64,000 nucleotides of DNA from Podocnemis expansa (lineage: Eukaryota > Chordata > Testudines > Podocnemididae), in the NCBI GenBank assembly GCA_007922195.1, contig ML681996.1, positions 18,591,218 through 18,655,217 on the forward strand. The letters are read 5' to 3'. The notes under the pieces are model-generated. The model made no database searches. It saw nothing but the letters and a program-made list of their open reading frames with translations, and was not told the DNA's origin. The translations under genes were made by a program, and so were the position numbers. Of the stretch, positions 32,743-44,932 are shown piece by piece. Positions within the stretch are counted from its first letter, which is position 1. Every line of letters starts with the position of its first letter.

Positions 32743-35700
32743 GAACTTGTAATCTTGTTGTTTCCACACCCTCGCACTTATTACACTACGATGTTGATTT
32801 ATGTATCTAATTTAAAAAAAAAAACAAAAAAAAAAAACGATAATTGTGTGGTATACCAAAAGTTAAACTAGATCAACAGGAACTGAGATTTAACATTCTA
32901 GAGTCACTCACATGTCAACTGAAGACTAAACTTTATTTGATAGGAAACAAAATTAATGGCTTGTTTGTAAGAATACAGGCTCTTACCTAAAAGTATGCAG
33001 AGGAGTAGACACATCAATCATTTTGTAATACTCTAGAAAATATAAGCCACATTCTCCATTTCACTGGGCCTTGTAGAGACATTTTATACAGGTGCAAAGT
33101 GGGTGTCAAATCAAATAGTGTTTTACGTTCTCTGTGCTCACTTCCCTCCAGAGTCCATGGCTATACATCAAGATACAAGGCAACAGAGAATCAAGCCTTA
33201 TATGAAGTCATTCGAAGGGACAGACAGACAGTTATGAAGATGGGTGCTGTTAGCAGAATGCAGAACAGAAAGAAAGAGAGGACAGTGTTTATTGTATTGA
33301 AAACACAAGATACTATTGTTTATAAGACAAGCAGGAAATGATCACTCAGGTAAATACTACTCACTGTGATTACAGCTGCCTAAAATAAGTTTCCATCTAT
33401 GAGAATGAGATGGTTGGGGGGAAAAAAAAATATAGTAGAATAAAGGAAGTTAAAAATCTCCCTCCGCTATTTAACAAGGTTTGAAGATTATCCTCTGGTC
33501 TTTGCAACAAGAGCAACACATTGATATTTGTTTTTTTTTAACTCATCAGTCCTATCATCTTCTTGCCTTTTCAGACTATAATTTCTGTTAAACTGTTTCT
33601 GATTTTGTTGTTTTCAGCCCGAACACAAAGCTGAATAGAGTCCTGCTACTTCTGAGAAGCTGATAATCACTCACAGTTCAAAGGCACACGAGCTTTTCAG
33701 TGGCTATTGCCACATTCACAGTAGCTTTAGCAATGTCCCTTCAGTGTTGGGTTCCTCCTCTTCCACCCAATAAAGCTAAGTTGGGAGTGTTACCCCTTGC
33801 TTCACTTATTTTTTTTCCCTTTTTCAAAGGGGAAAAAAAATAAGTAATTTTGTGCATCTACAAAACAGTAGGATATGTGCCAGTTCAGCTAAAGGGGAGG
33901 AGAAATGATAAGGAATTTCAGAAGCCTCCAGAAATTAGCAAAAGGTAACAACACTCATTTTTAAAGAGCAAACCATTATTATGAATACTAGAAAATGCAT
34001 CTATTTCCAGATTGTAATTCCTTTTGTTTTCCCCATATGAACTATTTTCAACCATGAAAGTATTTAAGAACTGCAATTTCTCTTCTTCTATCTGGTTAAG
34101 CTTTCCATCGACCCATGCTATCAAGAACACATCAGCTTTTTTCCTCCGTTGGTTATCATAAAGACCACCACCTTAAGTACTGCTGAAAAATCCTTGCAGG
34201 ACTGGATTTGCTTTTTCTACCCAGCACTTGCCAAAACTCCCTTGATAATCCTTCCTGGAGAAGTCACTACGCACAACTGACACTACAGATATCATCCACC
34301 TTTATTTCAGAAGCAGCAGAGTGAGTCAACCAATACTTGAATTTCAAAAATAGTTTAACTGGTGTGTAGCTACCAGTTTATTAAAAATACAAATCCATCC
34401 ATGAAATCACAGGCAGATGCTGCAGGCAAGCTTTCATCTGCATAAGACCTACAAGGAGCTACCTTTTGAACTGATAACAGGCTAGCATCATTGATAATTC
34501 AGTTTTTGACTCAAAATTTGACCTTCACCTCTTTGACAATCTTGGCCTTCAGAATCCTGGTCAGACTAAAGCTGATAGCAACCATGCACTTGACAGAACA
34601 CAGAGAGGTGATGATTCCTTATGTGCACAACTGATTGGTGATGGTATCCTCTCCTGATCACCCACATAATTGTGGAGAGTTCACTAAAACTTCAAGAGAC
34701 AAGGTTTCACTTTCATCCAGGTCAGAATATTCCTTGTAGTCATATAGAATTCCATACCCCCTTGGCATATTCTTACAGACCCTCAGGTAGTGTCTCATCT
34801 AAAAGAAATAGGAAAATGAGAGCTGTATGGGCTTTTGCATGTTTTCTACTTCATAGGAATCCTATCTTTATTTATTCTGTGAATTTGCTTCATGAACTCC
34901 AGACTCATGGGTCATGTTGCAAGCAACAGTCAACATGGAATAGTGCCCCTCATAGTTTTGTTATTTTTTCAGTCATTGTTCAGCATTGTTTTCAGAACCA
35001 CTGAACTGCTCACCCCACCCAAAAAAAAAAGGCTATTCTGAAAATTGCTGATATTCGTGATGGGCTAGATTGATCCTTTAGTCTCAGCCTTGAGTTACTA
35101 GTGGTACAGAGACACAGGCTCCAGCAGGAACATTAGGAAGAAAAGGGACATTTGAGAGTCAGATTGCCTCCTCTTTTTTTTAAAGCTGTGCTAGAGTTAA
35201 TATACTTCATCCTTGAGCCCAATTTGGTCGACTGAATGACACACTGGCAGAAGGGTGGAAACATGGGTTTGTCCATTCTGTGCCCTTTCCTCATATATTT
35301 GTTCAATGGGTAGTGAGGAGAAACGTGGGCAGGACAAAGACTGAACTCCACAAGGGATTTTGAACTGTTGTCAGGGTACTCCTAATGTGGAATGGTGGAG
35401 GTTTAAGTATAGAGACACCTTTTTCCACTGATACCATGCTGTAAGTTCACAGCTCTAAAGCCAAACAATCTAATTGTTCAGGGGTTTGCAACTATAATAA
35501 ATGTCTTAGCATCCAGGGTTATCCACTTACATTCTTTGTTACAATGACTTGGAATACCTTCAAAAGAATTTCTGCTCTTCTCAGACTTTCCAAATGGTGA
35601 CTAAAACATAATTTAAGAACAGACTGTTTATTTCTTACCAAAAGGTTAGTGCGTTTAGTTCTTACAACTCACTTGAACAGGACTTCTTTTTAACAACATA

Positions 35701-36049
35701 GTTACAGTTGGCTTACAGGCAAAGATTTGTATAATGATATGTTTATAAAGTACTAGAAAATGTGGCAGCAGGGCAGAATTGATAAAGAAATAATTTAGGA
35801 GTTGCAAACCTATGGAAGGGATAGATTTTTAGTAAGAAGTTTTGTGTTGATTATTTCCATTTCCTCCTTCTGGTAGAGACAGATGGAATTTGAGTTTAAC
35901 ACAGTTGCTATGAGCCAAGAATAACAACTCTTAAATCAGCACAAGGCGGTGGAGAGGTATAGGAATGAAAAACACACAAGATCTCTGTAATATGTAGAAA
36001 TATGACTTGACATTCAAAACAACCACAAGTGGCACATGATTTATTGATT
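32743..36049. other. Long spacer, nothing recognised
   Basis: Low-complexity A-rich DNA lies near 32812-32840. The frames at 33099-33341 (+), 33918-34130 (-) and 34672-35004 (+) show no domain. No repeat family is confidently recognised. Confidence 0.4.
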
Positions 36050-36235
36050 ACCTCTCATCATAGAACTGGATAGTTATTTATACAGTGCCTTAAGTTTAAA
36101 TGACACAGATAAAGTATACCAAGCAAGGAACAGAATTACTGCATAAAAGAGTTTGCATTCTAAAAGGGCAAAAGAGATGTGACAATAAAGCATAAACACA
36201 ACAGAACACAAAAGCAAGGTGATGAGTAGTTATAA
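36050..36235. repeat. Ancient MIR-like relic
   Basis: TTATTTATACAGTGCCTTAA, GAATTACTGCATAAAAGAGT and TTGCATTCTAAAAGGGCAAA fit the same ordered blocks as 8848-9050 and 48340-48545, much diverged. Confidence 0.35.
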
Positions 36236-36499
36236 CTGCAATACTTCAATAAAATAGACCATATATAAAACAGAAGTTAACATTGGTTATTGCCTATATT
36301 TTCAAAAAGGTATCAGTGATTTTGAATTCCTCAATTTTAGGATAGCCAATTTGAGCCACCGTTAAAAAGTCTAGTTTTCAGAAAGCTCAAGCACTCACAC
36401 CTTGAAAATTGCACCATCTGTGATGCATGAAGTTGATACAGATAATATGGATAAAAGGAGAAGGTTTTCTTTTGGATCAATAACTATTAAGGACAGTAA

Positions 36500-37640
36500 A
36501 CAAAAATGTAGGAATAAAAACTGACCATTTAGAATGGAGACAAATACCAGTATCCCCTAGCGATCTGTGCTAGGATCAGTGCTGTTTAATGCATTCTGAA
36601 ACGATCAAGATCAAGGTATAAACAGTGACTTGACAAAATTTGCAGATAACACTGCAAAATTACTCAAGATAGTTGAATACAAAAGCAGACTGAGACCTTA
36701 CAGTTGGTTATCATAACTGGGTGAAAGGGCAACAAAACAACAGATTAAATTCAATGTTGAAAAGTACAAAAAGTAAGTTTGGAAAACACAATTCCCAGAA
36801 TACACACACAAATGATGGGATCTGAATTAGTTATCACTCAAAGATCTTGAAGTTATTGTGGATGGTTCTCTGAAAACATCTATTCAATGGCAGTCAAAAC
36901 AGAATATTAAGAACTATTAGGAAAGAGAAATAATAAGACAGAAAATAGCATAATGCTAATATACAAATCCACTGGTACACTCACAACTTGAATGCAGGAT
37001 AGTTATTTAGTGAGGCTGGCCCTGCTTTGAGTCAGGGACCTGGACAAGATAACCTACTGAGGTCCTTTCCAATCCTAATCTTCTATGATTCTTTGAATAC
37101 TATATAAAGTTCTGGCCACCCCATATGGGAAAAGGGATATTTTAGAACTGAAAAGGTATAGAGAAGGAAAACAAAATCAATTACTGGTATAGAAAAGCTT
37201 CTATAGTAGAAGACATTAAAAACCTGAGACCTTTCATTTTGGAAAAGAGATGACTGAGAGGTGATATGACAGAGGTCTTTAAAATCATGACTACTGTGGA
37301 GGAAAAAAAGGTGTTACATACCCTCTCTCACAATACCAGAATCAGGGGCCATCCAATGAAATTAACTCATAATATTGTTTTAAAAACAAAGTATTTCTTA
37401 ACAGACACATATAGTCAACCTGTGGAACTCATTTCCTGGGCATATTGCAAAGGTCAAACTTATAACGGAGCTAAGAAAAAGAACTAGGTAAGTTTCTTGA
37501 GGATAGATCTGACGGTTATTAGCCAAGATGGTCAGGAATGCAACCTCATGCTCTTGGTGTCCCTTACGTCTGACAGAAGGTAGCTGTGGGTGGATAACTT
37601 GATGATTACCTGCTCTATTCTTTATAGTATGGTGAAGCAA
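36500..37640 (+). mobile_element. Old CR1/L3-like LINE fragment carrying a nested CR1 tail
   Basis: Conceptual reading gives RT traces: a LGSVLF-like block near 36568-36590 and TKFADN near 36630-36650, where the catalytic FADD has become FADN. A PHLEY/KFWPP-like junction, interrupted near 36990-37105, and a KR.LRGDMTEVFKIMT segment near 37245-37290 follow. The 3' portion TATTAGCCAAGATGGTCAGG and TGATGATTACCTGCTCTATT is typical of an old CR1-like family of turtles. All frames are broken. Confidence 0.75.
36993..37098 (+). mobile_element. Short CR1 3' tail inserted in the older LINE
   Basis: The segment GGCTGGCCCTGCTTTGAGTC, GGACCTGGACAAGATAACCT, GAGGTCCTTTCCAATCCTAA, TTCTATGATTC is a CR1 3' end. 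It interrupts the host copy between its LEY and KFW codons. TTGAAT is found directly on both sides (cttgaatgc before, tttgaatac after), consistent with a short target duplication. Confidence 0.7.
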
Positions 37641-38044
37641 GTAAAGAGATTAAGTAACTCAGTTTTAATTAAACTAAAAAAAATAAAAATAGAATGCCAT
37701 CTACAGGATCAGAGAGAGGAGGTTGGCTGAAGGAGGGGCCTGTGACTGTGGGGCTTATTTCCAGTCCCTCGTTCGCACACGTCTCTGGGCAGAATTCCTC
37801 TGGGCAGTGTCTGCTGGCTCCCTCGACAGCTTCTGGGAGCAGCGGGCACTGTCTTGAGTTCTCTGCTCAGTGTCCGCTTCCGAATCCCTTGTTATAAACC
37901 TGTGACCCACATCCGTCCCTGTTTTTTCATAATTTGTCCCAAGAAATCATTTGAAGGACGGCCCAATACCACCTCCCCATAGGCTGGGGGAGGGGTTTTA
38001 GAAGTGGGTGGGCTTGCACCCACCCACCACCATTTCCTTCAACA
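37641..38044. other. GC-richer unclassified block
   Basis: GC content rises (for example CTCCCTCGACAGCTTCTGGG) against AT-rich flanks. A sauropsid repeat is likely, but I cannot name it and see no domain in the 37694-37897 frame. Confidence 0.3.
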
Positions 38045-38365
38045 GGAACAGTGGCCCATGCCAGATGCTTCAGGGGAATGAACAGAACAGGTCATCATTA
38101 AGTGATCCATCCCATCACCCATTCCTTATTTCTGGCAAACTAAGGCTAGGGACAATTCAGAGCATGTTTTTGCATCCCTGCCAATCCTGGATAATCCTGA
38201 CTAACAGCCATAGATGGCTCTATCTTCCATGAAGTTATCCAGTTCCTTTTTGAACCTTTTGCCGTCACAAAACCCTCTGGGAAGGAAGTATAAAGGGTAA
38301 ATATAGATCATGTGAAGAAATTCTTCCTTTTGACATTCTTGAATCTGTTGCATCCATCGCAGAGA
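38045..38365 (-). mobile_element. Inverted copy of the CR1/L3-like 3' end
   Basis: On the + strand AACAGAACAGGTCATCATTA, GTGATCCATCCCATCACCCA, CTGACTAACAGCCATAGATG and CTTCCATGAAGTTATCCAGT are reverse matches to the 3' end family seen in sense at 37485-37630. The two copies lie about 450 bases apart in opposite orientation. Confidence 0.65.
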
Positions 38366-39736
38366 GGAGTCAGAGCTTTCCTTCTTTTGCATGTTCATAT
38401 AAGCAAGACCCCACAGAAAACATTTTAACTAGATCCCTTATCTCATGTTATAGTAATAAAGAAAGCCCCCCTGGCTGTGGGACAATTAGAGTAACAAACT
38501 ATGATTTGTTTGTGTGTGCAGGACATTCAGCGGGATGGCTTATGCCATTCAGTTTTCACACCAGCCACCCCCCTTTTTGAGGCTGAGCAGACTATTTTTG
38601 GGACTTTGGAGAAAGTTAGTGGCCACAATTAGCACTGCAAAATTTAGCTAACCTACCATCTGCAGCTTATTTGTAGTATTTAATATTATACAACTTAAAC
38701 TTATAGCTACCACTTTAACATGCTACAGGCTTTTTAGGGCCTGTCACATTTGCCATAGTTTTTGTTTTAATTTTGGACCAAGGCTTTCAAAGGGGAGCCT
38801 CATCAATCTACAACTTAATTACTTTCACATGAAGGCCTACTTAGTGCCTTAACATTACCAAAATGCCAAAGGTTTGTTCCCATTTCTATCTTATCCTCAG
38901 GATGATGTTCATAACTTAATGCTTTTTGTGTTACCTTGGGGTGAGGGGAACAACAGATTCTCTGCACTACTCCCACAAATCACTTGCTCAAACCAACAGC
39001 TTACATTACAAAAGACAACCAAAATTATACCAATATTAATATTTACATTAATCACATCAAATTGCAGTCACAAAATAACCAGATTGCATGATCTGTACCT
39101 GTTGAGGGGCCACGCCAGATAGTCCCTTAGCTTCATTTGTAACTAGGGGTCAGATGTCCTTTGCAGGATGATCCCCTGGCTCAGCTTCTTTTTTCTTCCA
39201 TACCCTTACCATTATTACTGAAATTTTACACATTTCCGTTGCACATTTTAGGGTTCCCATTTGATGCAATCAGGGCCCGAACTTTTACTTGGGACATGGT
39301 GGGGTGGTGGTTCTGTGGAGGGCAGCAAGGGTGGATTATTACTGCAACCCCCTCTTTCTTGCTGGCTTTTTTTTTGCTGGACGGCTTCCAAAAGCACAGC
39401 CAGTAAGGAGTTTTTCTTCAGAAGTGCTCTGATAACAGCCTGTTTCAGCTTTTCATCCTCAGTTAACCCTTTTTTCTCACATCACTACTATTACAAGTCT
39501 CAGGTCCCGATTCCACAGTGCAGGGCATGCACCTTTGCCAAGAAAACAAGAACTTGGGCTTATTGCTTAAGCTAGGGGATAACAATGGCATTTGAGGTGT
39601 ACTGGGTTTATTTAACAAATTTGACTGGCCAGTAGTATTTTGGAATTTTTAACTTTTAAACTGAGTTTTTAGCTTGTCCTGGGAGTCCTTTAGACTCCTG
39701 ACAACTGATTTCCGGTGCCTTTTAGACATTTTTTTT

Positions 39737-40219
39737 TTATGTATATACCAATTTAAATACATATTTTAGTGTTTTGTAGGGGTTATGCCCCCTTAAAAAT
39801 TTTTTTCTAAGAAACTGCTTTAAATGATTATCCCTGGTATACCAACTCCATTTAAATAAAACCAAACAAAAATCAGGCCCATAATAAGTAAGTATACATA
39901 TAGTACCCTGGAGTACCCAAAGGGGGAAAGCAATTTTAGTTCTGCCTATCCCCATTATTCTTAGACCACTTGCTTCACAGTGCACTGCTCGAGCTTGAGA
40001 AGGCTCCAGAGACTGAGGCATGGCATTAGGGTGCCATTCATCAGAGTCCGGAGCACTGGCCTGATGATAGGGAGGGGATACAGGAATCTTGCAGGCTGTC
40101 ATTGCCAATTTTGCCTGCTGGGCTTCCATGTCCTGCATGTCTGCCCACACATACCATTTATCCAGTTGTTTAGGGTGGAGAATTTCAAGGATTTTCCTGA
40201 GGTACCTCAAGTTTTTCAA
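39737..40219 (-). pseudogene. Gag-like open frame of the retroviral element, unrecognised domain
   Basis: The frame has 160 codons from an ATG and lies about 770 bases after the primer-binding site, where gag is expected. Its first third is polar and helix-prone (LDKWYVWADMQDMEAQQAKL). A proline-rich stretch follows, and a hydrophobic C-terminus that may lie beyond a frameshift. I see no major homology region or Cys-His box. I call it gag-like from position only. A second, ATG-less open frame of about 76 codons at 39480-39246, rich in Lys and Gln, may be a later part of the same protein. Confidence 0.4.
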
Positions 40220-40450
40220 ATTTAAATCTTTTAATTGAGGCCATTATAAATTTGGCCAGTTTCTTTGACAAAGATTGATCAACTTCTGTTTGTTTTTTTT
40301 AAAAACCCCAGTGCCCATGAGTCGACTCCAGTTTACCAGAACTTTTCCTAGGGGACTATTTTCCGGGATGGACTGACCCTATCCCATTTTTCACCCTAGG
40401 CAGACGTCCCTTTCTAGTCCCCCCTCCCAGAGCCTGCCTTCTTGGCTTAA

Positions 40451-40610
40451 CCTAGTCCACCCAACCTGGAAAGGGCCGGAACAATTCTCCAACCTGGAAA
40501 GGAGAATTCTGGGTTTAACACAAAACAGATCTAGCCTAGCCCACCCAACCTGGAAAGGGCAGGAGCAATTCCCCAACCTGGAAAGGGGAATTCTAGGCTA
40601 CTACTGATAA
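40451..40610 (-). repeat. 84-bp tandem duplication in the retroviral leader
   Basis: A unit starting CCTAGTCCACCCAACCTGGA at 40451 recurs at 40535 (CCTAGCCCACCCAACCTGGA). Each unit contains CCAACCTGGAAAGG twice. A related CAACCTGGAAAGAG lies in the adjacent LTR at 41034. Confidence 0.8.
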
Positions 40611-40984
40611 ACCAGCAGACCTATTCAGAGTTCAAAGGGATAGGAGTGGTTTCACCATGCGGGAATTGAGACAAATTTCTGCCACACAGCATTACCAACT
40701 GCTCGATCCTGTGCACCCCACAGTTGGAGGGACAGTTACACTAGAACTGCCTGTGTCACCCAAGGGTGGTGAAACCACAAGAAGACAGGCCTATGACATG
40801 ACAAACAGACATACACAAAGCCATACAAAGATGTGAACCACACAAAAACAACAAACAAAGAAGTCACCTTATCGCCCCAAAGGAGCTGCAGTCCTGCCCC
40901 AAGTTCCCATAGGTGAACTCACCCAATCTATTGGCCGGCCGGGATTGGGGCTGGATGGCAGCACCTCCTGGGTGAGCTGGGTAA

Positions 40985-41002
40985 CTCCTGCCAGGCTCGC
41001 CA
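40985..41002 (-). other. Retroviral primer-binding site, tRNA-Arg-like
   Basis: On the + strand the 18 bases CTCCTGCCAGGCTCGCCA end in CCA, as a tRNA 3' end does. They lie four bases from the LTR. They agree best, by memory, with a vertebrate tRNA-Arg(ACG) 3' end, differing at three internal bases. The exact primer is an inference. Confidence 0.6.
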
Positions 41003-41006
41003 AATT

Positions 41007-41782
41007 TGTGGGGGACAAATCAATCAGGGCTCTCAACCTGGAAAGAGACCACTGATCCTCCCCGGTGATGAAGACCCGTTCCCAGCCGAGACTCCAATGA
41101 GCAGAGAACGAGGTGTGGTTCAGCGTTTATTATTCAGCTGAATAACAAAAGGAACTGCATCAGAGGGCAGCAAAGAAGTGCTAGCCCCTCTGAGCAGGCC
41201 CCCCCAACAACTCGAGTGCAAGAGAGAGCCCCGAGGGGCAGCATCACAACACTTTTATCCAGTACAGTATGATAATGCTATGATAATGCTTACATGATTG
41301 ACAATGTTTTAGAGACCCTTATATGGTTACATTAGCATTATTAAATACATATTAATGATTAAAGAATGCATATAATTGTCCCCACCTCTGTTTACTGTTG
41401 ACATCATTTGCATTATCCTGGGCAGCCGCAGTACCTGCAAACTCATTAATTTCTGCCTAGAGATGCTGACCTTACATTCTTGTGAGGCTGTGGTGCCAAG
41501 AAGGGTGAGCAGGAGATAGGAGGCAATACTCCCTTTTCAGTTAGAACAAAGATGGACAGTCTAGCTTACATTCCTTGTCCAGATGGTCAGGAGAAAAAGC
41601 ATGAGAAAGGGGAGATAACACACTTTAACTATCAACTCTAGGCCACTTGTTAAAGAAACTTAAATACATGACTTGCCAGAGAAACAACCCCACTACCATA
41701 GCAACCCACGGCTCCAACGAGGCCTACACTTCAGCACCTTTCTCACCGTCCTACAGAAGAGATTACATACATTTCCCTTACA
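41007..41782 (-). repeat. LTR (5' LTR of the - strand retroviral element), 776 bp
   Basis: In the - strand sense it begins TGTAAGGGAAATGT and ends CCCCCACA. The ends form an imperfect inverted repeat with TG..CA termini. An AATAAA polyadenylation signal lies at 41131-41126 in this sense, about 120 bases before the LTR end, where the R/U5 part is expected. The LTR lies directly next to a primer-binding site, which fixes its orientation. Confidence 0.7.
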
Positions 41783-43726
41783 ATAGACATGGGGATAAAT
41801 TCATAAATTAAATTCATCACTGAAGTGCCACTGTAGACACCTAAGTCTCAGAACTGTGCTCTACTCAGATTTATGAAGTCCTCAGGTAGCTGCTTTTGAA
41901 CACTATCTAAACCACAGATATCAAATATACATCCTGCAAATCTCTTCTTTCTGTTCCACAACTTCACTCCACAAGACTGCACACTCTCCCTAAGAGAGTG
42001 AGAGTGTGCTCTCAGAGTAACAGAGTGCAGTCTCACATACCTAGCACTCCACAATGGCTGCAAGACTACACAGGTCTCATGGCACTGTTGGGTATGCAAG
42101 ACTATGTTCTACAAGACCACATTCCCGAACAGAGAGAGACAGAGAGAGAGTGAGCACACATGAGAGAGACACAGAGCTCAGTCTCAGTATCAGAGTGCAG
42201 TCCCTCATGTACAGTCATCTGCAATGCTGTTGGAATATAGATCCTAATATTTTGATTTATGGCATATACAGCCCACTTAAAGTGCATTTAAGTCAAATCT
42301 GGCTTGCCATAGCAATTGCGTTTCGCACACCTGGTCTAAACACATTCAGTACCTAAAATTTTAGAGTATAAGTTCCTCATGTTTCTTCTGCCAAGTATGT
42401 GCACTACCATTGCATGTCAGGCATTCAGACACCCAAGTCCCTGACAAATGTACAAGGGGAAGATATATGTTTCTTCATCTATGCTATCTGCAGAGCTTGG
42501 CCTGGTGAAACCTGCTCAAATGTTGCTTAGCAAATCACTATAAAGCAGCTTACACAAAATATCAGAGGGAGAAGTGAAAGCAATAGGAGGCCCTCATTCA
42601 AAATGTTAAAACCAGTGGTCAGGTACTCAACTGGGATGTGATAGATTCCCTGTACAGGTCCCCTCTCTGCTTTCAGGTGTATGCCTGAGCCACTAAACTA
42701 TCTGATATTCTCACAGAGTAGAAGTCCTTTGATCTCTCCTTTTGAAGCTGAATAGTTTGACATAGAAAAAGCAGATAACTGGTTTCCCACAAAGTGTTCT
42801 AACCACCAGGTTACAGATTCATTCTAATATTTTCCTCTCTCTCTGGCCCAATGTTTCTTTATTGTTTAGCTGTACTGGAACATTTTCAGCTGGGGAGGGT
42901 AGGAAAAAGGAAGCATGAACATGGCTTTCTATGCTGTTGGTTGAAGCACATATCTGGAAAGTGGAAGACTTAGGATCCACCCTCCCTTCTTTAGGTTTTT
43001 TTTAAGGTGATTTATTTACAGTTGAACAACTTCAACAGAAGGGACTGATGGAACCTCACCTCAGAATATTCTGTAATTCACTGTTTAGGTTGCTCACCTG
43101 GGAAGCAGCAGATTTTTATTCAAATCTCATCTACCTTTCATCTTGAGAAAGAATTTGAAGTGCTGGTCTGCCACATCCCAGGTGATAATCCACTAAGCTA
43201 AAAGCTTTGAGGGATGTCCTCCTCATCTTTCCCCAGGCTTCTTGCAAAAAGGATCCAGGCATCTTAACACCAAGTGAGCATTTATGGCTGAGACTTTACT
43301 CAAAAGGAGAGCACCTCCCTATAACTGAGGTTTCAGTACCTATTTCCAAGAGGGGGCAAAACTTAGCACCTCTGTCATTTTGGCATTTCACATTGGCTGG
43401 CTAATGTTGGGAGTTATCAAACACATTGCTTTTATAAAAACCAATTCCGAGGCATGTCTCTCCCATTCATATATTGGGAACTTACAAGCTGAACTCAGGC
43501 TTTATGAATTGTAGTGATTTTCTAAGTTCCTAAAAGTTTGCTCAACATCATCATGAAGTTCTTTAGTGCATATAGCTTGGTGTTTCAGCTTGGCTCTAAA
43601 ATATGACATAAAAAGGACAGAAACAGTGGGGGGAAGTTCTGTTCAGAAGGACTGTGTCATTTCTGCACATGATCAGTTAAACTGGGGAAGAAAGAAGTAG
43701 AAAGTACAGCATTTATGCAGTGATTA
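41783..43726. other. Spacer with GA-rich low complexity and decayed tRNA-like repeat motifs
   Basis: Positions 42119-42180 are (GAGA)n-like. CAACTGGGATGTGATAGATT (about 42630) and TTGCTCACCTGGGAAGCAGC (43091), with CACATCCCAGGTGATAATCC (43173), resemble the ancient CACTCACCTGGGATG repeat in both orientations. No gene is supported. Confidence 0.4.
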
Positions 43727-43965
43727 GGGCAGGTCTACACTATGCATGAGTGCAGCTGTAAGATGTCTGGTGAAGACACTATGCTGATGGGAAAGTGGTT
43801 TTTAATCATCATAATTATTCAACCTCTGTGAGAGGCAGAAGCTATGCATAATGAAAGAATGGACAGTGCTTAGGTCATAGTAATTCCCATCACTTGGGGG
43901 GTGTCTTTTTCCACACCCTTGGATGACTTGAGTTAGATCTACTTAAGCAGTAGTGTAGGCTGCCC
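43727..43965. mobile_element. GTCTACAC-type MITE
   Basis: The ends GGGCAGGTCTACACTA and AGTGTAGGCTGCCC are inverted repeats with two mismatches in the overlap. The element is 239 bp and non-coding. Confidence 0.65.
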
Positions 43966-44811
43966 ATAGATTCATCACAATGACATAGATATTCCATCAA
44001 AGATTGCTTTCCTTTCAGCAGTTCTCTCTCACAAAGCTAAGATGCCCATTTAGATAAACATAATGAAATAAACCTGCAGAGTAATTATACTGTATTAAAC
44101 AAAACAACAACAAAATGGAAGTTGAACGGGTTGAACATTTCATTGCTATTCAGTGGAAATTGTCCTTCCAGTCTCTAATTAAATACCTTCTTGTACCTGT
44201 TCATATTTATAAATAGATGCATCCTAGGTAATTGGTGATTTAATATGATAGGAAGTGAGATCTGTTTGGTAATCTTTGTCCTTTAAGGAGAAAGTTTTAA
44301 AATTTCTTTTGAAGAACTGAATAAATTGCTCAGCAACATTTAGTGTTCTAATTTTACATTGAGATGTTGTAAAGATAAAGTCAATTATATGATTTGGAAC
44401 AGTCTGAGCAGACACCCCACTCTAGTCTCATCAGTGTTAGATACACACTGAGCTCAACATGAATAAACACAAATTCAAAATGAATAGAACTGAGAAAGAA
44501 TAAAACTATTTTGAATAGACCCTGGAGTAATACAAGCTATTTTAAAAAGGGAGAAACACACAGACACCCCCACCCACCCACCCACCCAAAGCAGCATACA
44601 TTTCACAGAAGCAATTTATAAAGTCAACAGATTGCATGAATATATTACTGGTAATAATATATAAACATTGTTCAAGTTTAAATATTAAATACAGTTGCTA
44701 TTAAAAGGTTGCATAATTCTTGAAAGCCAAGTTCAAACAGTGTACTGAAACAGTAATTGCAATGCTCATTAAGATCTCATTAAGAAATATTTCATTAATA
44801 TTCTTAAGGGC
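43966..44811. other. AT-rich spacer
   Basis: It holds a (CCCA)n microsatellite at about 44568-44586 and nothing else recognised. Confidence 0.45.
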
Positions 44812-44932
44812 CAGATTTTGATATTGTTATTTACACCAAGTACCATCTTACTCCACAAGTAGACTCCCTGGCTACCCATGAAATAATGTTACTTAATAGG
44901 ACTCTCAGTATCAGAATATGGCCTTAATTGTT
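44812..44932. mobile_element. Palindromic ancient MITE (GGCCAGATTTTGAT ends)
   Basis: GGCCAGATTTTGATATTG at the left pairs with CAGTATCAGAATATGGCC at the right (about 14 of 18). TTACACC and related blocks lie inside. This matches a palindromic repeat common in sauropsids. Confidence 0.55.

Larger units (their letters stand above)
38400..41782 (-). mobile_element. Endogenous retrovirus-like LTR element, 5' part only
   Basis: Reading the - strand gives one LTR (41782-41007), a primer-binding site (41002-40985), a leader with a tandem repeat (about 40605-40451) and gag-like open frames (40219-39737, 39480-39246). No protease, RT, integrase or envelope could be recognised, and no second LTR was found to the left. 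The copy is therefore truncated, or its 3' half is too decayed to read. The left limit is uncertain. Confidence 0.6.

Noticed and set aside
34260..34760. Minus-strand translation with a basic RILKAKIVKEVKVKF-like stretch, considered as a processed pseudogene
   Set aside because: I could not match it to any ribosomal or other protein, and no poly-A tail or second block supports it.
44560..44590. CACCC repeats considered as a regulatory element
   Set aside because: Plain (CCCA)n microsatellite without other promoter features.
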